From NCBI RefSeq assembly GCF_023715845.1, contig NZ_JAMBOR010000009.1, positions 62,001 to 126,000 on the forward strand: 64,000 nucleotides of DNA. Reading direction: 5' to 3'. This stretch comes from Fictibacillus phosphorivorans. Lineage in GTDB: Bacteria > Bacillota > Bacilli > Bacillales > Fictibacillaceae. Made by a program: the position numbers and the translations under genes. Each line of letters opens with the position of its first letter. Within the stretch, counting starts at the first letter, position 1. Below the pieces are notes generated by a model. The model saw nothing but the letters and a program-made list of their open reading frames with translations. It searched no databases and had not been told where the DNA came from. Positions 23,172 to 32,726 of this stretch are shown piece by piece.

Positions 23172-25718
23172 ATGAGGGGTAAGAGGATTACTAAAAAAGC
23201 GGGGGCTTTTTTAGCATTGGTGTTGGCAGGTCAGGCAGTTTTAGGTACAGGTCATACATATGCGTCAGAATTTATTAACGGTCAAACAGTTAGAGAGTTT
23301 AAGCTCTCAAAAGCAGCAACCTTTAAGGAAGTTGCCTATCATACATCCAAAGTGAACCAGGATGTTTTTATGATAGAAACGAAGATTGGTGATCCGAACA
23401 CACAAATTAAAGTAGGGGTTCCGAATCCGATTAGTTCATTGATGACGGTGTCTAAACGAGCAAAGCTGGATAACCGCGCCGGGCATTATGTTGTCGGTGC
23501 AGTGAATGCATCTTTCTTTAGATCCAACGACAAATACGGATTCGCGCCAACTGGTATACTCTCACAAAATAATAAAATCGTAAATTATGGTGTGGTAACT
23601 GCGGATTCTACTTCGCCTATGAATATAGCAGTTGGCTTTGGAATTGGCGCAAATGGTGAGCCGATCATCGATTATACACGGCCAAAACTTTCATTTGGTT
23701 TTAACGGGAAGACACTCCCGCTTTACAGCATGAACTCGGTTCGGGAAGGAAATACAGGCATTCTTTATACAAAAGAAAATAAATTAACTACTTCGGGAAC
23801 GAATGAGTGGGGTACAGAGATTGTAATTACAAACGCCTCAAAAGATCCCGCACAAATTGGTTTTGGAGATACGATAACAGGAACCGTTTCAGAGATTACG
23901 AGAATGACTCAGCCTGGTGACCGTAAAATCCCGACAGGAGGAATGATCGTTTCCTTTGCAGGGAAGGACTTTGCTGATCAGTTATCTAGCTTAAAAAAAG
24001 GTGACACCGTTTCAGTGTCAGCGGATATTGAGACGAAGTGGAAAGACGCCAAGTTTATTTTAGGAAGCGGACCACTGCTTGTTCGTAACGGAAAAGTAGA
24101 GATTTCCATGTCTGCAAACGACTATCTTGTTAAAGACCGTGCACCACGGACAGTAGTAGCTTACGATGCCGATTACAAAAAACTGTTTTTTATTGTGAAC
24201 GATGGAAGATCGAGAGCAAGCTCCGGTTCCTCGTTAACTGCTATGGCAAACTATTTGATCTCGCTTGGTGCAGACTATGCTATGAACCTGGACGGTGGGG
24301 GATCTTCTGCGATGGTCGCCCGTACATATGGTGCCTATGAGCCCGTATTGATGAATACGCCATCTGACGGAGGAGAGCGAGCTGTTTCATCGATTTTAGA
24401 AGTCGTGAACACGGCTCCAATAGGGACAGCGGGAGCGGCGATGCTAGTTTTAGGCTCAGCTCCGAATAAGCTTGAAGTGGGTATGAAGACAGCTATTTCA
24501 TTAAAATATGCACTTGATGAAAACTATAACCCTATGAATCTATCCGCTCCTCAGCTAACTTGGAAAGTTGAAGGCGGTGTAGGGGTGATGGAAGGCAATA
24601 CGTTCGTTGCTAAAGCTGAAGGAAAAGGAACAATTGTAGCTAGCATGGGAGGCGCATCGGCACGAATCCCTGTGACGGTTACGAATTCTAACCCTATACC
24701 GGCTGGAACAAAGTATTTAACGTTGGAATCTTTTAATTCCTTAACAAACTGGGGAACACAAACCGCTCGTTCCAAGGTCGCTCTCTCAACCGATTCTTAT
24801 TTTGCGAGAGAGGGATCATCCGCAAAAGTAGATTATGATTTTACAAATAGCGGTGGTGGTACTGCAGCCGCATATTTAGAAGCGAAAACGGCGATTCCTG
24901 TAAACGGAAAGCCAGCGTCACTCGGTATATGGGCGTACAATGACGGATCTGGCCACTGGCTTCGCGGTGAAGTCATTGATGTGAACGGCCAAACCCAACG
25001 AATTGATTTTACCGAACCAGGAGGAATGACTTGGAAGGGCTGGGGCTACAGCGAGGCGAAGCTGAATGCGAACCTGGCATTCCCGATCAAGTTCAAACAG
25101 CTTTATTTTGCAGAGACGGATGCAGCGAAACATAATAAAGGGACCATCTATTTCGACAAATTGCAGGCTGTTTATGATGCGTCTTATGTCGAACCGGCTT
25201 TTACAGATTTAGATAAAGCATCATGGGCCAAAAGCTCGATCGTGCAGTTAACCAAACAGTCGATCATTAGCGGTTATCCGAATGGAAAGTTTGGGCCGAA
25301 TGACAACATTACCCGTCTTCAGGCCGCAACCATGATTTCAAAACAGATGAAATTGAAGACGAGCAATGTGAAAAATCCAGGGTTTGCTGATGTTACTCCA
25401 AGCACATATGGATACGGAACCATTGCAGCGGTTGCTTCAATTGGTGCTATGAATGGTTTTGTCGATGGAACGTTCAGACCTGATGCAACTTTATCTCGAG
25501 GTGAGATGGCATCCATCATTGAACGTGCTTATGATTTAAAAGGAACAACCACAAAATCTTTTTCTGATGTTAAGAAAGGTTACTGGGCCTATCAATCGAT
25601 CCAGACTGTCTTGGCTAACGGGATTACTGGCGGTTATACAGATGGAACCTTCCGGCCAAACAATCCGATCACCAGAGCTGAATTTTCGTCCATGTTAGAC
25701 CGTTATATTAATAAATAA
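23172..25718 (+). CDS. phosphodiester glycosidase family protein with three C-terminal SLH domains
   Basis: 848 residues. Signal peptide to about residue 31 (GHTYASE). Residues about 50-420 are a phosphodiester glycosidase (NAGPA-like) domain: VVGAVNASFFR, APTGILSQNNKIVNYG, APRTVVAYDADYKKLFFIVNDGR, and GADYAMNLDGGGSSAMV, the conserved DGGGSS loop. Residues about 430-510 look like an Ig-like (BIg2) domain, about 520-670 a carbohydrate-binding-like beta domain, and about 672-848 three SLH repeats (SWAKSSIVQLTKQSIISGYP, YGYGTIAAVASIGAMNGF, YWAYQSIQTVLANGITGGY). The family removes sugar linked through phosphodiesters, so wall teichoic or secondary polymers are possible substrates (inference). ATG 23172 has a TGGGGGATC site. 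Confidence 0.9.
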   Translation: MRGKRITKKAGAFLALVLAGQAVLGTGHTYASEFINGQTVREFKLSKAATFKEVAYHTSKVNQDVFMIETKIGDPNTQIKVGVPNPISSLMTVSKRAKLDNRAGHYVVGAVNASFFRSNDKYGFAPTGILSQNNKIVNYGVVTADSTSPMNIAVGFGIGANGEPIIDYTRPKLSFGFNGKTLPLYSMNSVREGNTGILYTKENKLTTSGTNEWGTEIVITNASKDPAQIGFGDTITGTVSEITRMTQPGDRKIPTGGMIVSFAGKDFADQLSSLKKGDTVSVSADIETKWKDAKFILGSGPLLVRNGKVEISMSANDYLVKDRAPRTVVAYDADYKKLFFIVNDGRSRASSGSSLTAMANYLISLGADYAMNLDGGGSSAMVARTYGAYEPVLMNTPSDGGERAVSSILEVVNTAPIGTAGAAMLVLGSAPNKLEVGMKTAISLKYALDENYNPMNLSAPQLTWKVEGGVGVMEGNTFVAKAEGKGTIVASMGGASARIPVTVTNSNPIPAGTKYLTLESFNSLTNWGTQTARSKVALSTDSYFAREGSSAKVDYDFTNSGGGTAAAYLEAKTAIPVNGKPASLGIWAYNDGSGHWLRGEVIDVNGQTQRIDFTEPGGMTWKGWGYSEAKLNANLAFPIKFKQLYFAETDAAKHNKGTIYFDKLQAVYDASYVEPAFTDLDKASWAKSSIVQLTKQSIISGYPNGKFGPNDNITRLQAATMISKQMKLKTSNVKNPGFADVTPSTYGYGTIAAVASIGAMNGFVDGTFRPDATLSRGEMASIIERAYDLKGTTTKSFSDVKKGYWAYQSIQTVLANGITGGYTDGTFRPNNPITRAEFSSMLDRYINK

Positions 25719-25792
25719 AAAACGATAAACTTCACTAAACATTATGGAGATATAACCGATATAAGGGATACTAAGTAACACATCCTAACAAG

Positions 25793-25820
25793 AACCTGTC
25801 CAACTCTGGGCAGGTTTTTG
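25793..25820 (+). terminator. Rho-independent terminator
   Basis: AACCTGTCC / GGGCAGGTT stem then TTTTTG, about 75 bases after the glycosidase gene. Confidence 0.75.
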
Positions 25821-25897
25821 TAGTTTTAGCTAAAAAATTATATTTTAGGCAAATATTAGATGCTTTGTAACAATAATTTGACGAAATATAAGCCTTT

Positions 25898-25926
25898 TTG
25901 ACATTGACGTTAAAAGTTATTACTTA
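25898..25926 (+). promoter_or_regulatory. possible SigA promoter of the carboxypeptidase gene
   Basis: Consensus TTGACA at 25898 and, after 17 bases, TACTTA as a weak -10. A second TTGACG overlaps it, so the exact register is uncertain. Confidence 0.35.
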
Positions 25927-25968
25927 TACGCTACAAAGGTAGCTTAATTTTGGAAGGGGAGAATAATT

Positions 25969-28086
25969 TTGGGGAAACGACAACTTCATAGTTTCATAGC
26001 TTTGTGTCTAATCATCTCTATGTTTTCTGTGTTTGGTTTTACGGGAGGCCAAAAAGCGGAAGCTACACATGACCTAGTGAATGGTAATCAGTTCTATACA
26101 TACGATGAGATGGTTACAGATATGAAAGAGCTTGCTGCTCATTATCCGGGTCTGATCAGTTACAAAGAGATCGGGCGCAGTGAGTACAACCGTCCGATCT
26201 ACGCGATCAAGCTAGGAAAAGGGAATGCAAAGGTCTTTGTGAACGGTTCCCATCATGCCCGTGAATGGATTTCTACAAATCTAAGCATGGATATGATCGA
26301 TGAATATGCAAGTGCGTATGTGAATGGGGATTCGATCGGCAAATACAATGTACGTGATATTTTAAATAAAACGACCATGTGGTTTGTACCGATGGTAAAC
26401 CCAGATGGTGTAACGCTTCAACAATACGGTCTGACTAAGTTCCCTTCAGCGGATCACTTCAAGTTGATCAACATGAACGAAGGCAGCACAGACTTTAAAC
26501 GTTGGAAAGCCAATGCGCGTGGTGTTGATCTAAACCGTCAATACGATGCAGACTGGGCAAACATTAAGAATAACAAGCCAGGTCCATCATGGAGTAACTA
26601 TAAAGGAACAGCACCTGTTAACCAGGCTGAGTCAAGAGCGATCTCCATCTTCACTAAGCAGATAGATCCGGAGATGGCAGTAGCTTACCATACGAGTGGT
26701 GAAATTTTATATTGGAATTTCCACCAGACAGGCAGCTGGAAAGAACGAGACCATGTCTATGCTTCTGCTATTGGTAACATGACAGGGTATGACCTTGTTT
26801 ACCCGGGTCCGAATCCTTCGGGTGGCGGATATACGGACTGGTTTATCCTCAAATTCAAACGCCCTGGATTCACTCCAGAACTTGGGAACTATGCAGGTAA
26901 CACGCATGTTCCGGTTTCTGAGTATCCTACAATCTGGTCACAAAACAAATACGTAGGATTATATGTCGCGCAAGAAGGCTACAAACTGTATGTGAAGAGC
27001 CCTCGCTATAAGCCAGAACAAAAGATAACTGTCTACATTAATGGAAAGCTGTTCTCTTATGATGAGGACGCTTATATGAAAGATAACCGTACATTCGTAC
27101 CCGTTCGAGGGGTATTCGAAAAGCTTGATGCGACGATAAACTATAACGGTTCTACCGGTGTTATTAAAGCGACAAGATGGGATCGTACGGTCACGTTTAA
27201 AATCGGTTCAAAAACAGCAACGGTTATATCAGCCAACGGTACATCGACGGTTACATTTGATACAGCACCTGTCATTAAAGATGGAAGAACGATGGTACCG
27301 ATTCGTTTTGTTGCCAATGCACTTAATGCCGAAACCAAATGGGACGGTTCGAAGTTAACTGCATCGATCACAGATCATTTTGTGAAGAATTCAAAAGTGA
27401 AACATCCTGACCCGATTGCGGTAACGATTAATGGAGAAACACAGAATTTTAATCCGCCTGCTCATATTTATGGATACGATACGGTATACTTACCGCTTCG
27501 TAACCTATTGACAGCCATGGGTGCAAAAGTTACATTTGCAAACAACGTGGTAACCGCAGAAAAAGACGGCAAAAAAATGGTGATCAATCTTAAGCTAAGA
27601 ACGATCTCTCTAAATGGAAAATACATTTACCTCAATAAGCCAGTCATTTTGGATCAAAATACAACCATGCTTCCAGTCCGTGTCATTTCAGAAGCATTTG
27701 GCTTTAATGTTGTTTGGTCTAATGACGAGTGGACCGTTCATATAACAACTGATGACGCTGCTGCAGCTGCACAGCAAACAGCTGAAGAAGCACCGGCTGT
27801 TGAAACGGAGGCTCCGGTCGAGACACAACCGGTAGAAGAACAGCCTGCGACAGAGGAAACAACTGAGAATGTAACACCTGAGGAAACGGCACCTGTTGAA
27901 GATACTGAACCAGCAGAGGAAGAGCCAGTAGAAGAACCATCTGAAGGTGTTGAGGAACCAGCAGAAGAAACTGAAGAACCAGTAACTGAAGATGACCAAT
28001 CAACAAAAGAGCAATTAGAAAATGGTCATATTGAAACTCAATCTGTTCCGAATTTGGAAGAAACACCTGTTATTGAAGAGAATTAA
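25969..28086 (+). CDS. secreted M14 zinc carboxypeptidase with two stalk domains and acidic tail
   Basis: 705 residues from TTG 25969 (GAAGGGGAG upstream). Signal peptide to about residue 31. Residues about 40-345 are an M14 peptidase: zinc ligands H96 and E99 in HHAREWIS, third ligand H241 in AVAYHTSGE, substrate-binding KANARGVDLNRQY, and catalytic E304 in FTPELGNY. Two stalk domains follow (about 353-465 and 482-598; VYINGKLFSYDEDA, RTMVPIRFVANALNAETKW, LPVRVISEAFGFNVVW). The last 100 residues are a Glu/Pro/Thr/Val-rich disordered tail. It is the only two-copy stalk protein here. It may trim peptides at the wall. A terminator follows at once. Confidence 0.92.
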   Translation: MGKRQLHSFIALCLIISMFSVFGFTGGQKAEATHDLVNGNQFYTYDEMVTDMKELAAHYPGLISYKEIGRSEYNRPIYAIKLGKGNAKVFVNGSHHAREWISTNLSMDMIDEYASAYVNGDSIGKYNVRDILNKTTMWFVPMVNPDGVTLQQYGLTKFPSADHFKLINMNEGSTDFKRWKANARGVDLNRQYDADWANIKNNKPGPSWSNYKGTAPVNQAESRAISIFTKQIDPEMAVAYHTSGEILYWNFHQTGSWKERDHVYASAIGNMTGYDLVYPGPNPSGGGYTDWFILKFKRPGFTPELGNYAGNTHVPVSEYPTIWSQNKYVGLYVAQEGYKLYVKSPRYKPEQKITVYINGKLFSYDEDAYMKDNRTFVPVRGVFEKLDATINYNGSTGVIKATRWDRTVTFKIGSKTATVISANGTSTVTFDTAPVIKDGRTMVPIRFVANALNAETKWDGSKLTASITDHFVKNSKVKHPDPIAVTINGETQNFNPPAHIYGYDTVYLPLRNLLTAMGAKVTFANNVVTAEKDGKKMVINLKLRTISLNGKYIYLNKPVILDQNTTMLPVRVISEAFGFNVVWSNDEWTVHITTDDAAAAAQQTAEEAPAVETEAPVETQPVEEQPATEETTENVTPEETAPVEDTEPAEEEPVEEPSEGVEEPAEETEEPVTEDDQSTKEQLENGHIETQSVPNLEETPVIEEN

Positions 28087-28128
28087 AAAAAGGGCTGCCT
28101 AGATTTTAGGCAAGCTCCTTTTTTTATT
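28084..28128. terminator. bidirectional Rho-independent terminator
   Basis: A7GGGCTGCCT / AGGCAAGCTCCT7 hairpin with A-run and T-run on its two sides, between the convergent carboxypeptidase and slaP genes. Confidence 0.85.
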
Positions 28129-29017
28129 GATTTTGTTGTGGCGGATAAGCTTTCCATGCAGATAGGTCCACTTCTTCTTTTAATACTAGTGAACGTGGGA
28201 AGATAAACGTCCACGGCTTACTCGTATATGCTTTTACTTCAAAGTCGTTCAGCGCAAACCCGCCTCTAGCGATCATATCACCGGATGCATCCACAACTTC
28301 AAGGGGAAGCTGCTGCAGCTGGATGTTTTTATCAGATCCGTTTCGAATTAACATCGTTACATGCAAGTTGCCATCGACTGACTTTTTTGCGTTGAGCCCC
28401 ATGAAGTTTATTTCACCTGGTTTAGGTGCAGCCATATCATCGACTAACTGTTCCAAACGTGCCTTATCTTGTTCGGGAAGGTTAGCCCAGCTTTCTTCCA
28501 AATCAAGCGTGTGTTTTTTGGGCGCTTTTAGCTCAAATGCCAGCTTCCACCCTGTTTTAGGAAGTTCGCCTTCAACAAACAAGTCAGCTGCTTCAAAGCT
28601 AAACAGCCATGGCACACTGCTTTTCGCTGGAATTTCTCCTACAACAGAAAGGTCGAACACTTTGCGAGCTAATTTTTTCCCCTCTGCATCTAACAGTAAT
28701 AGTGGCATCTCTTGCAATTTAATCGCTTTACTCAAGCTATTGCGGATAAATGCAGTAACTGTTACACCGCCATCTTGTTTCAAATCCACACCGGACAGTG
28801 AAATCTGATTGGGTTTTAATGGTGGAAGCTCTAGGTTTAAAAATTGATAAACATACTTTAATTCTTGTTCTAGCTCATAAGCAGGGGAGTAGAAAAGTTT
28901 CGTTTCTACTTCTTCCTCCGTGCTTTGTTCCACCTGTTCATTTAATAATTCTTGAGAGGACACCGTCGTATCTTCTCCTGTTTTGTTTGGATTTTTCTTT
29001 TTAAAAAGAGAAAGCAT
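28124..29017 (-). CDS. slaP: accessory Sec system S-layer assembly protein (SlaP)
   Basis: 297 residues, no signal peptide, acidic N-terminus (EEEVETKLFYSPAYELEQELKYVYQFLNLELPPL) followed by a duplicated beta domain. Repeat 1 runs from about residue 70 (PNQISLSGVDLKQDGGVTVTAFIRNSL) and repeat 2 from about 198 (PGEINFMGLNAKKSVDGNLHV). Each repeat ends in a KPWTFIF or VPWLFSF strand, the SLAP_DUP pattern. In B. anthracis SlaP and SecA2 act together in export of S-layer proteins. Here the gene starts 11 bases after secA2, with AGGAGGTCC as ribosome site, and must be cotranscribed. The clients are presumably the SLH proteins of this region. Confidence 0.9.
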   Translation of the reverse strand: MLSLFKKKNPNKTGEDTTVSSQELLNEQVEQSTEEEVETKLFYSPAYELEQELKYVYQFLNLELPPLKPNQISLSGVDLKQDGGVTVTAFIRNSLSKAIKLQEMPLLLLDAEGKKLARKVFDLSVVGEIPAKSSVPWLFSFEAADLFVEGELPKTGWKLAFELKAPKKHTLDLEESWANLPEQDKARLEQLVDDMAAPKPGEINFMGLNAKKSVDGNLHVTMLIRNGSDKNIQLQQLPLEVVDASGDMIARGGFALNDFEVKAYTSKPWTFIFPRSLVLKEEVDLSAWKAYPPQQNQ

Positions 29018-29028
29018 GAATGGACCTC

Positions 29029-31392
29029 CTATTGTAATTGTTTTTGATTTTCAACAGCTTGCATGAACTGTGAGAGCTGGCGGATCGCCGCTTTATGAAT
29101 TTTATGGCGGGTACCGATAAAAATCTGCAAGCCCTCTTTTTCATAAAGTCTCATCGGATCGTCCTGTCCGTAACGGCGAAGTCCAATTCCTTCTTTTAAG
29201 TGGCTCATCGCCTCTAGATGATTGACCCATTCACGGTCTAACGCCATCACGGTGTAGCTCTTCAGCCATTGAGTCATCTTTTCATCTTTTTGCATGAAGG
29301 ATTCGAGTTCCTCTAAATATGCCGTCAGCTGTGCTTTCAAGTCATCCTGAAGTTCATAATCTTCCTTATATTGGCCATTTAGTTGGATGTAGTTTCCGTA
29401 TATCATCTTTAAATCGTGCTGAAGCTCATCTAATGGCCATTCTTCTGGCAGTAAGTCTTCAGTGATATGATTGTTGTATACTTTTTCAATCGCTTCCTCA
29501 GCCATTTCTTGTACATAAGGGAAGACTTCTTCTTTTTCTAAAAGCTGATCGCGAAGCTTATAAATAATGGTACGCTGCTGGTTCACGACATCATCCAGCT
29601 TTAACGTGTACTCACGGCCGGAGTAGTTGAAGCCTTCACAGATACGCTGTACGCGATCCATGAACGCCACTGGATTTTGATTAAGGATTAACCCAGCATC
29701 ATCAAGTTTCATTGTTTTTTGGAGCTTTTCCATTTCGTCACGCGCAAAACGCTTAACGATCTCATCCTCAATACTTACGAAGAATTGAGAGCGTCCAGGA
29801 TCACCTTGGCGTCCGGAGCGGCCTTTTAACTGATTATCAATACGGCGGCTTTCATGTCGTTCGGTTCCTAACACATATAATCCACCAAGTTCTTTTACAC
29901 CTTCACCAAGTAAGATGTCTGTTCCGCGGCCAGCCATGTTCGTCGCGATCGTGATCTGTCCTTTTTGACCCGCAAGACTAATTAACTGTGCTTCCTGCTC
30001 TTCACTTTTAGCGTTCAGCAGTTGATACGTTAAGTCTTTTTTATCAAGGTAAGAAGCCACTTCCTCAGATTGTGCGATTGTTGTTGTTCCGATTAATACT
30101 GGCTGTTTCGTTTCGTGGATACGAGCTACTTCATCAGCAATCGCTGCATATTTGTGCTCTTGTGTCGCATAAACACGGTCTGTCAAATCTTCACGCTGAC
30201 GAGGTTTGTTTGGCGGGATTGGAATAACATGCATACCGTACACATCGCGAAATTCCTTTTCTTCTGTTTTCGCCGTTCCCGTCATACCAGAAACCATCGG
30301 GTACATTCTGTAATAGTTTTGAATCGTAACAGAAGCTTGCGTCTTGTTTTCTTCCGTTACTGTGAGACCTTCTTTAGCTTCAATCGCCTGGTGGAGGCCG
30401 TCACTGTAACTGCGGCCTTCTAAAATACGACCGGTAAACTGGTCAACGAGCTCAACTTTTCCGTCACGTACGATATAATCAACGTCACGCTTCAGCATGA
30501 TTGCGGCTCGCAATGCTTGAAGGACATAGTGGTAAAGCATCTGATGTTCCAGTTTATACAGGTTGCCAACACCAAAACACGCCTCGATGCGATCGATTCC
30601 TGCATCCGTTAAACTAACGGATTTTGTCTCTGGATCGAACAGGTAGTGCTCTTCTTCTTTAAAGCGTTTAACAAGCTGTGCGCAAATATAGTGAAGTTCC
30701 TGACTCACTTGTGTTTTTCCAGCGACAATCAACGGTGTTCGGGCCTCATCGATCAGGACGCTATCCGCCTCATCAAGAATGGCAAAATGATAAGGACGCT
30801 GTACTTTTTGAGACGGATGCTGCACCATGTTATCTCGCAGATAATCAAACCCAAACTCGTTGCCGACACCATATGTAATATCTGCTTCATAAGCAGCTGC
30901 TTTATCTTCAGGAGAGATCTGCGGAACGTTCAATCCGACAGTTAATCCTAAGAAGGTATGGATCTGTCCGATAAATTCGCTGTCACGGCGTGCTAAGTAT
31001 TCGTTAACCGTGATAACGTGAACGCCTTTTCCTTCAAGTGCACGCACATAAGAGGGAAGGGAAGCGACAAGGGTTTTACCTTCTCCTGTTGCCATCTCCG
31101 CAATGTTTCCTTCTAATAGAACGAGTCCGCCAATCAGCTGTACGTCAAAGTGGCGCATGCCAAGCACACGCTTAGAAGCTTCACGGACAACCGCAAACGC
31201 TTCGAATTTTATATCATCGATCGTTTTTCCTTCTGCCAGCTGTTCTTTAAACTTTAAAGTTTTTGCACGCAATTCTTCATCTGTATATTTTTCGAAAATA
31301 GTTTCCAGCTCGTTGATTTGGTCTACCATTTTGGTGTATTTCTTCAATGTTCTTTGCTGCTCATCTATGATGTTTTTCAAGTAGGTCAACAT
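29029..31392 (-). CDS. secA2: accessory Sec translocase ATPase SecA2
   Basis: 787 residues. All SecA motifs are present: MATGEGKTLVASLP (Walker A) at about 102, ILDEADSVLIDEARTPL (Walker B), VSGMTGTAKTEEKEF, TIATNMAGRGTDILLGEGV and LKGRSGRQGDPGRSQFFVS. The C-terminal zinc-binding/SecB tail of canonical SecA is missing and the length is that of SecA2, which with the neighbouring slaP makes this the accessory and not the housekeeping enzyme. It drives export of a subset of proteins through SecYEG, in B. anthracis those with SLH domains. ATG 31392 has AAGGAGAGA. Confidence 0.95.
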   Translation of the reverse strand: MLTYLKNIIDEQQRTLKKYTKMVDQINELETIFEKYTDEELRAKTLKFKEQLAEGKTIDDIKFEAFAVVREASKRVLGMRHFDVQLIGGLVLLEGNIAEMATGEGKTLVASLPSYVRALEGKGVHVITVNEYLARRDSEFIGQIHTFLGLTVGLNVPQISPEDKAAAYEADITYGVGNEFGFDYLRDNMVQHPSQKVQRPYHFAILDEADSVLIDEARTPLIVAGKTQVSQELHYICAQLVKRFKEEEHYLFDPETKSVSLTDAGIDRIEACFGVGNLYKLEHQMLYHYVLQALRAAIMLKRDVDYIVRDGKVELVDQFTGRILEGRSYSDGLHQAIEAKEGLTVTEENKTQASVTIQNYYRMYPMVSGMTGTAKTEEKEFRDVYGMHVIPIPPNKPRQREDLTDRVYATQEHKYAAIADEVARIHETKQPVLIGTTTIAQSEEVASYLDKKDLTYQLLNAKSEEQEAQLISLAGQKGQITIATNMAGRGTDILLGEGVKELGGLYVLGTERHESRRIDNQLKGRSGRQGDPGRSQFFVSIEDEIVKRFARDEMEKLQKTMKLDDAGLILNQNPVAFMDRVQRICEGFNYSGREYTLKLDDVVNQQRTIIYKLRDQLLEKEEVFPYVQEMAEEAIEKVYNNHITEDLLPEEWPLDELQHDLKMIYGNYIQLNGQYKEDYELQDDLKAQLTAYLEELESFMQKDEKMTQWLKSYTVMALDREWVNHLEAMSHLKEGIGLRRYGQDDPMRLYEKEGLQIFIGTRHKIHKAAIRQLSQFMQAVENQKQLQ

Positions 31393-31509
31393 CTTACTCT
31401 CTCCTTATTAAAGACTGAAACTAGTATATCATAGGGATTTATAAAAATATCCAAAAATAGAATGATTTTGTCAAAAATGGTTAAATAATCTTTTAATTAA
31501 AAGTAAATA

Positions 31510-31538
31510 TTGTCATATATCAAACCTATTTGTATGAT
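31510..31538 (+). promoter_or_regulatory. SigA-type promoter of the acyltransferase gene
   Basis: TTGTCA, exactly 17 bases, TATGAT; about 50 bases before the start codon of the 31589 gene. Confidence 0.65.
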
Positions 31539-31588
31539 TAAGACAAATTAACAAAAAATTCAGATTACTAGGAAAGCAGGGAATAGCA

Positions 31589-32593
31589 TTGATACAATAC
31601 GCGAATGCACTTCGATCATTGGCTATCATGGCTGTTGTTATGATTCATGTCGTATCTTCATTAATGGTAGTGGATATTTCAAAAACGTGGTGGTTCGGCA
31701 ACTTCATCGATAGTTTTGCTAGATGGAGTGTTCCTGTATTTGTTATGGTCAGCGGGGCATTGCTTCTCGGAAAAGAAGAGCCCTTATCGGTGTTCTTTAA
31801 GAAGAGAGCTTCCAAGATTATCATTCCATTCCTATTCTGGACACTGTTTTATCAACTTTTTAAATTCAGAACACAATTAGACTTATTTTCTATTGAAACG
31901 GCGATCAAGAACATTTATATAGGAAAAGCGTATTATCACTTGTGGTTTCTTTATATGATTGTGGGCATTTATATCGCCACTCCACTTTTCCGCGCTATTG
32001 CGCATAGAACCAATCTATTACTCTATTTTGTTGCCATTTGGTTTTTTATGTGTTTAGAGAATGTCGTATTCTACTTCACGTCTATGCACATGGGTTTCAA
32101 GATGGGGATGTTTTGGGGATTCGCAGGATACTATGTATTAGGATATTTACTCGCGAAATATACGATAAGTAAAAAGGCGGCAGCACTGATTTATATAGGT
32201 GGAGTTATAGGGATGCTTGTTACCATCTTCGGAACCTATTGGGCAACGTCTTCCAAAGGTGCTCTCGACATTTTTTGGCTAGATTATTTAGCGCCGAATA
32301 CCGTATTGGTTTCTATGGCAGTATTTGTTTTAGTTAAACATTCGTTTAATAGGAACGTGCCTTTACTCGCTTCCTTTGCAGCAGCAAGCTTTGGAATCTA
32401 TTTCATACACCCTTTCTTCTTAACCTTTTATAAATCTAGCCTATTTCAAGAGCTCTTCGGATTCGCTTTGCATAATAGAACGATCCATGTTTTGTTTGGT
32501 GTGCCGGTAACTTTTATTGTTGTCACTTTATCTAGCTATCTAGCGGTCGTCATTCTTCAAAAGATTCCATTTGTGAAGAATATTGTTCCGTAG
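31589..32593 (+). CDS. membrane acyltransferase 3 family protein
   Basis: 334 residues from TTG 31589. About ten hydrophobic segments. The acyltransferase-3 signature is at the N-terminus: ANALRSLAIMAVVMIHVVSSL, with the conserved His, then WSVPVFVMVSGALLL, and FGIYFIHPFF near the C-terminus. Such proteins move acyl (often acetyl) groups across the membrane onto wall sugars. Placed between secA2 and SLH genes, it may O-acetylate the secondary wall polysaccharide (inference; B. anthracis uses Pat enzymes for this). A second family member lies at 49268. Confidence 0.85.
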   Translation: MIQYANALRSLAIMAVVMIHVVSSLMVVDISKTWWFGNFIDSFARWSVPVFVMVSGALLLGKEEPLSVFFKKRASKIIIPFLFWTLFYQLFKFRTQLDLFSIETAIKNIYIGKAYYHLWFLYMIVGIYIATPLFRAIAHRTNLLLYFVAIWFFMCLENVVFYFTSMHMGFKMGMFWGFAGYYVLGYLLAKYTISKKAAALIYIGGVIGMLVTIFGTYWATSSKGALDIFWLDYLAPNTVLVSMAVFVLVKHSFNRNVPLLASFAAASFGIYFIHPFFLTFYKSSLFQELFGFALHNRTIHVLFGVPVTFIVVTLSSYLAVVILQKIPFVKNIVP

Positions 32594-32726
32594 AATATAC
32601 TGGAATATTATTTTAAAAATTTAAATACTTAACAATTCCTCCCAAAGATAGTAAAATAGACATATGAAAAATTTACCGAAAGATATTATTATTTTTCTAG
32701 TAATGTAAAAATTAGGAGGAAAAGAA

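Noticed and set aside
27688-28066. two minus-strand frames opposite the carboxypeptidase tail
   Set aside because: They are antisense products of the Glu/Pro-rich tail; composition is of low complexity and there are no start signals.
28323-28808. 161-codon plus-strand frame opposite slaP
   Set aside because: slaP has clear family matches and start signals on the minus strand; the opposite frame has neither.
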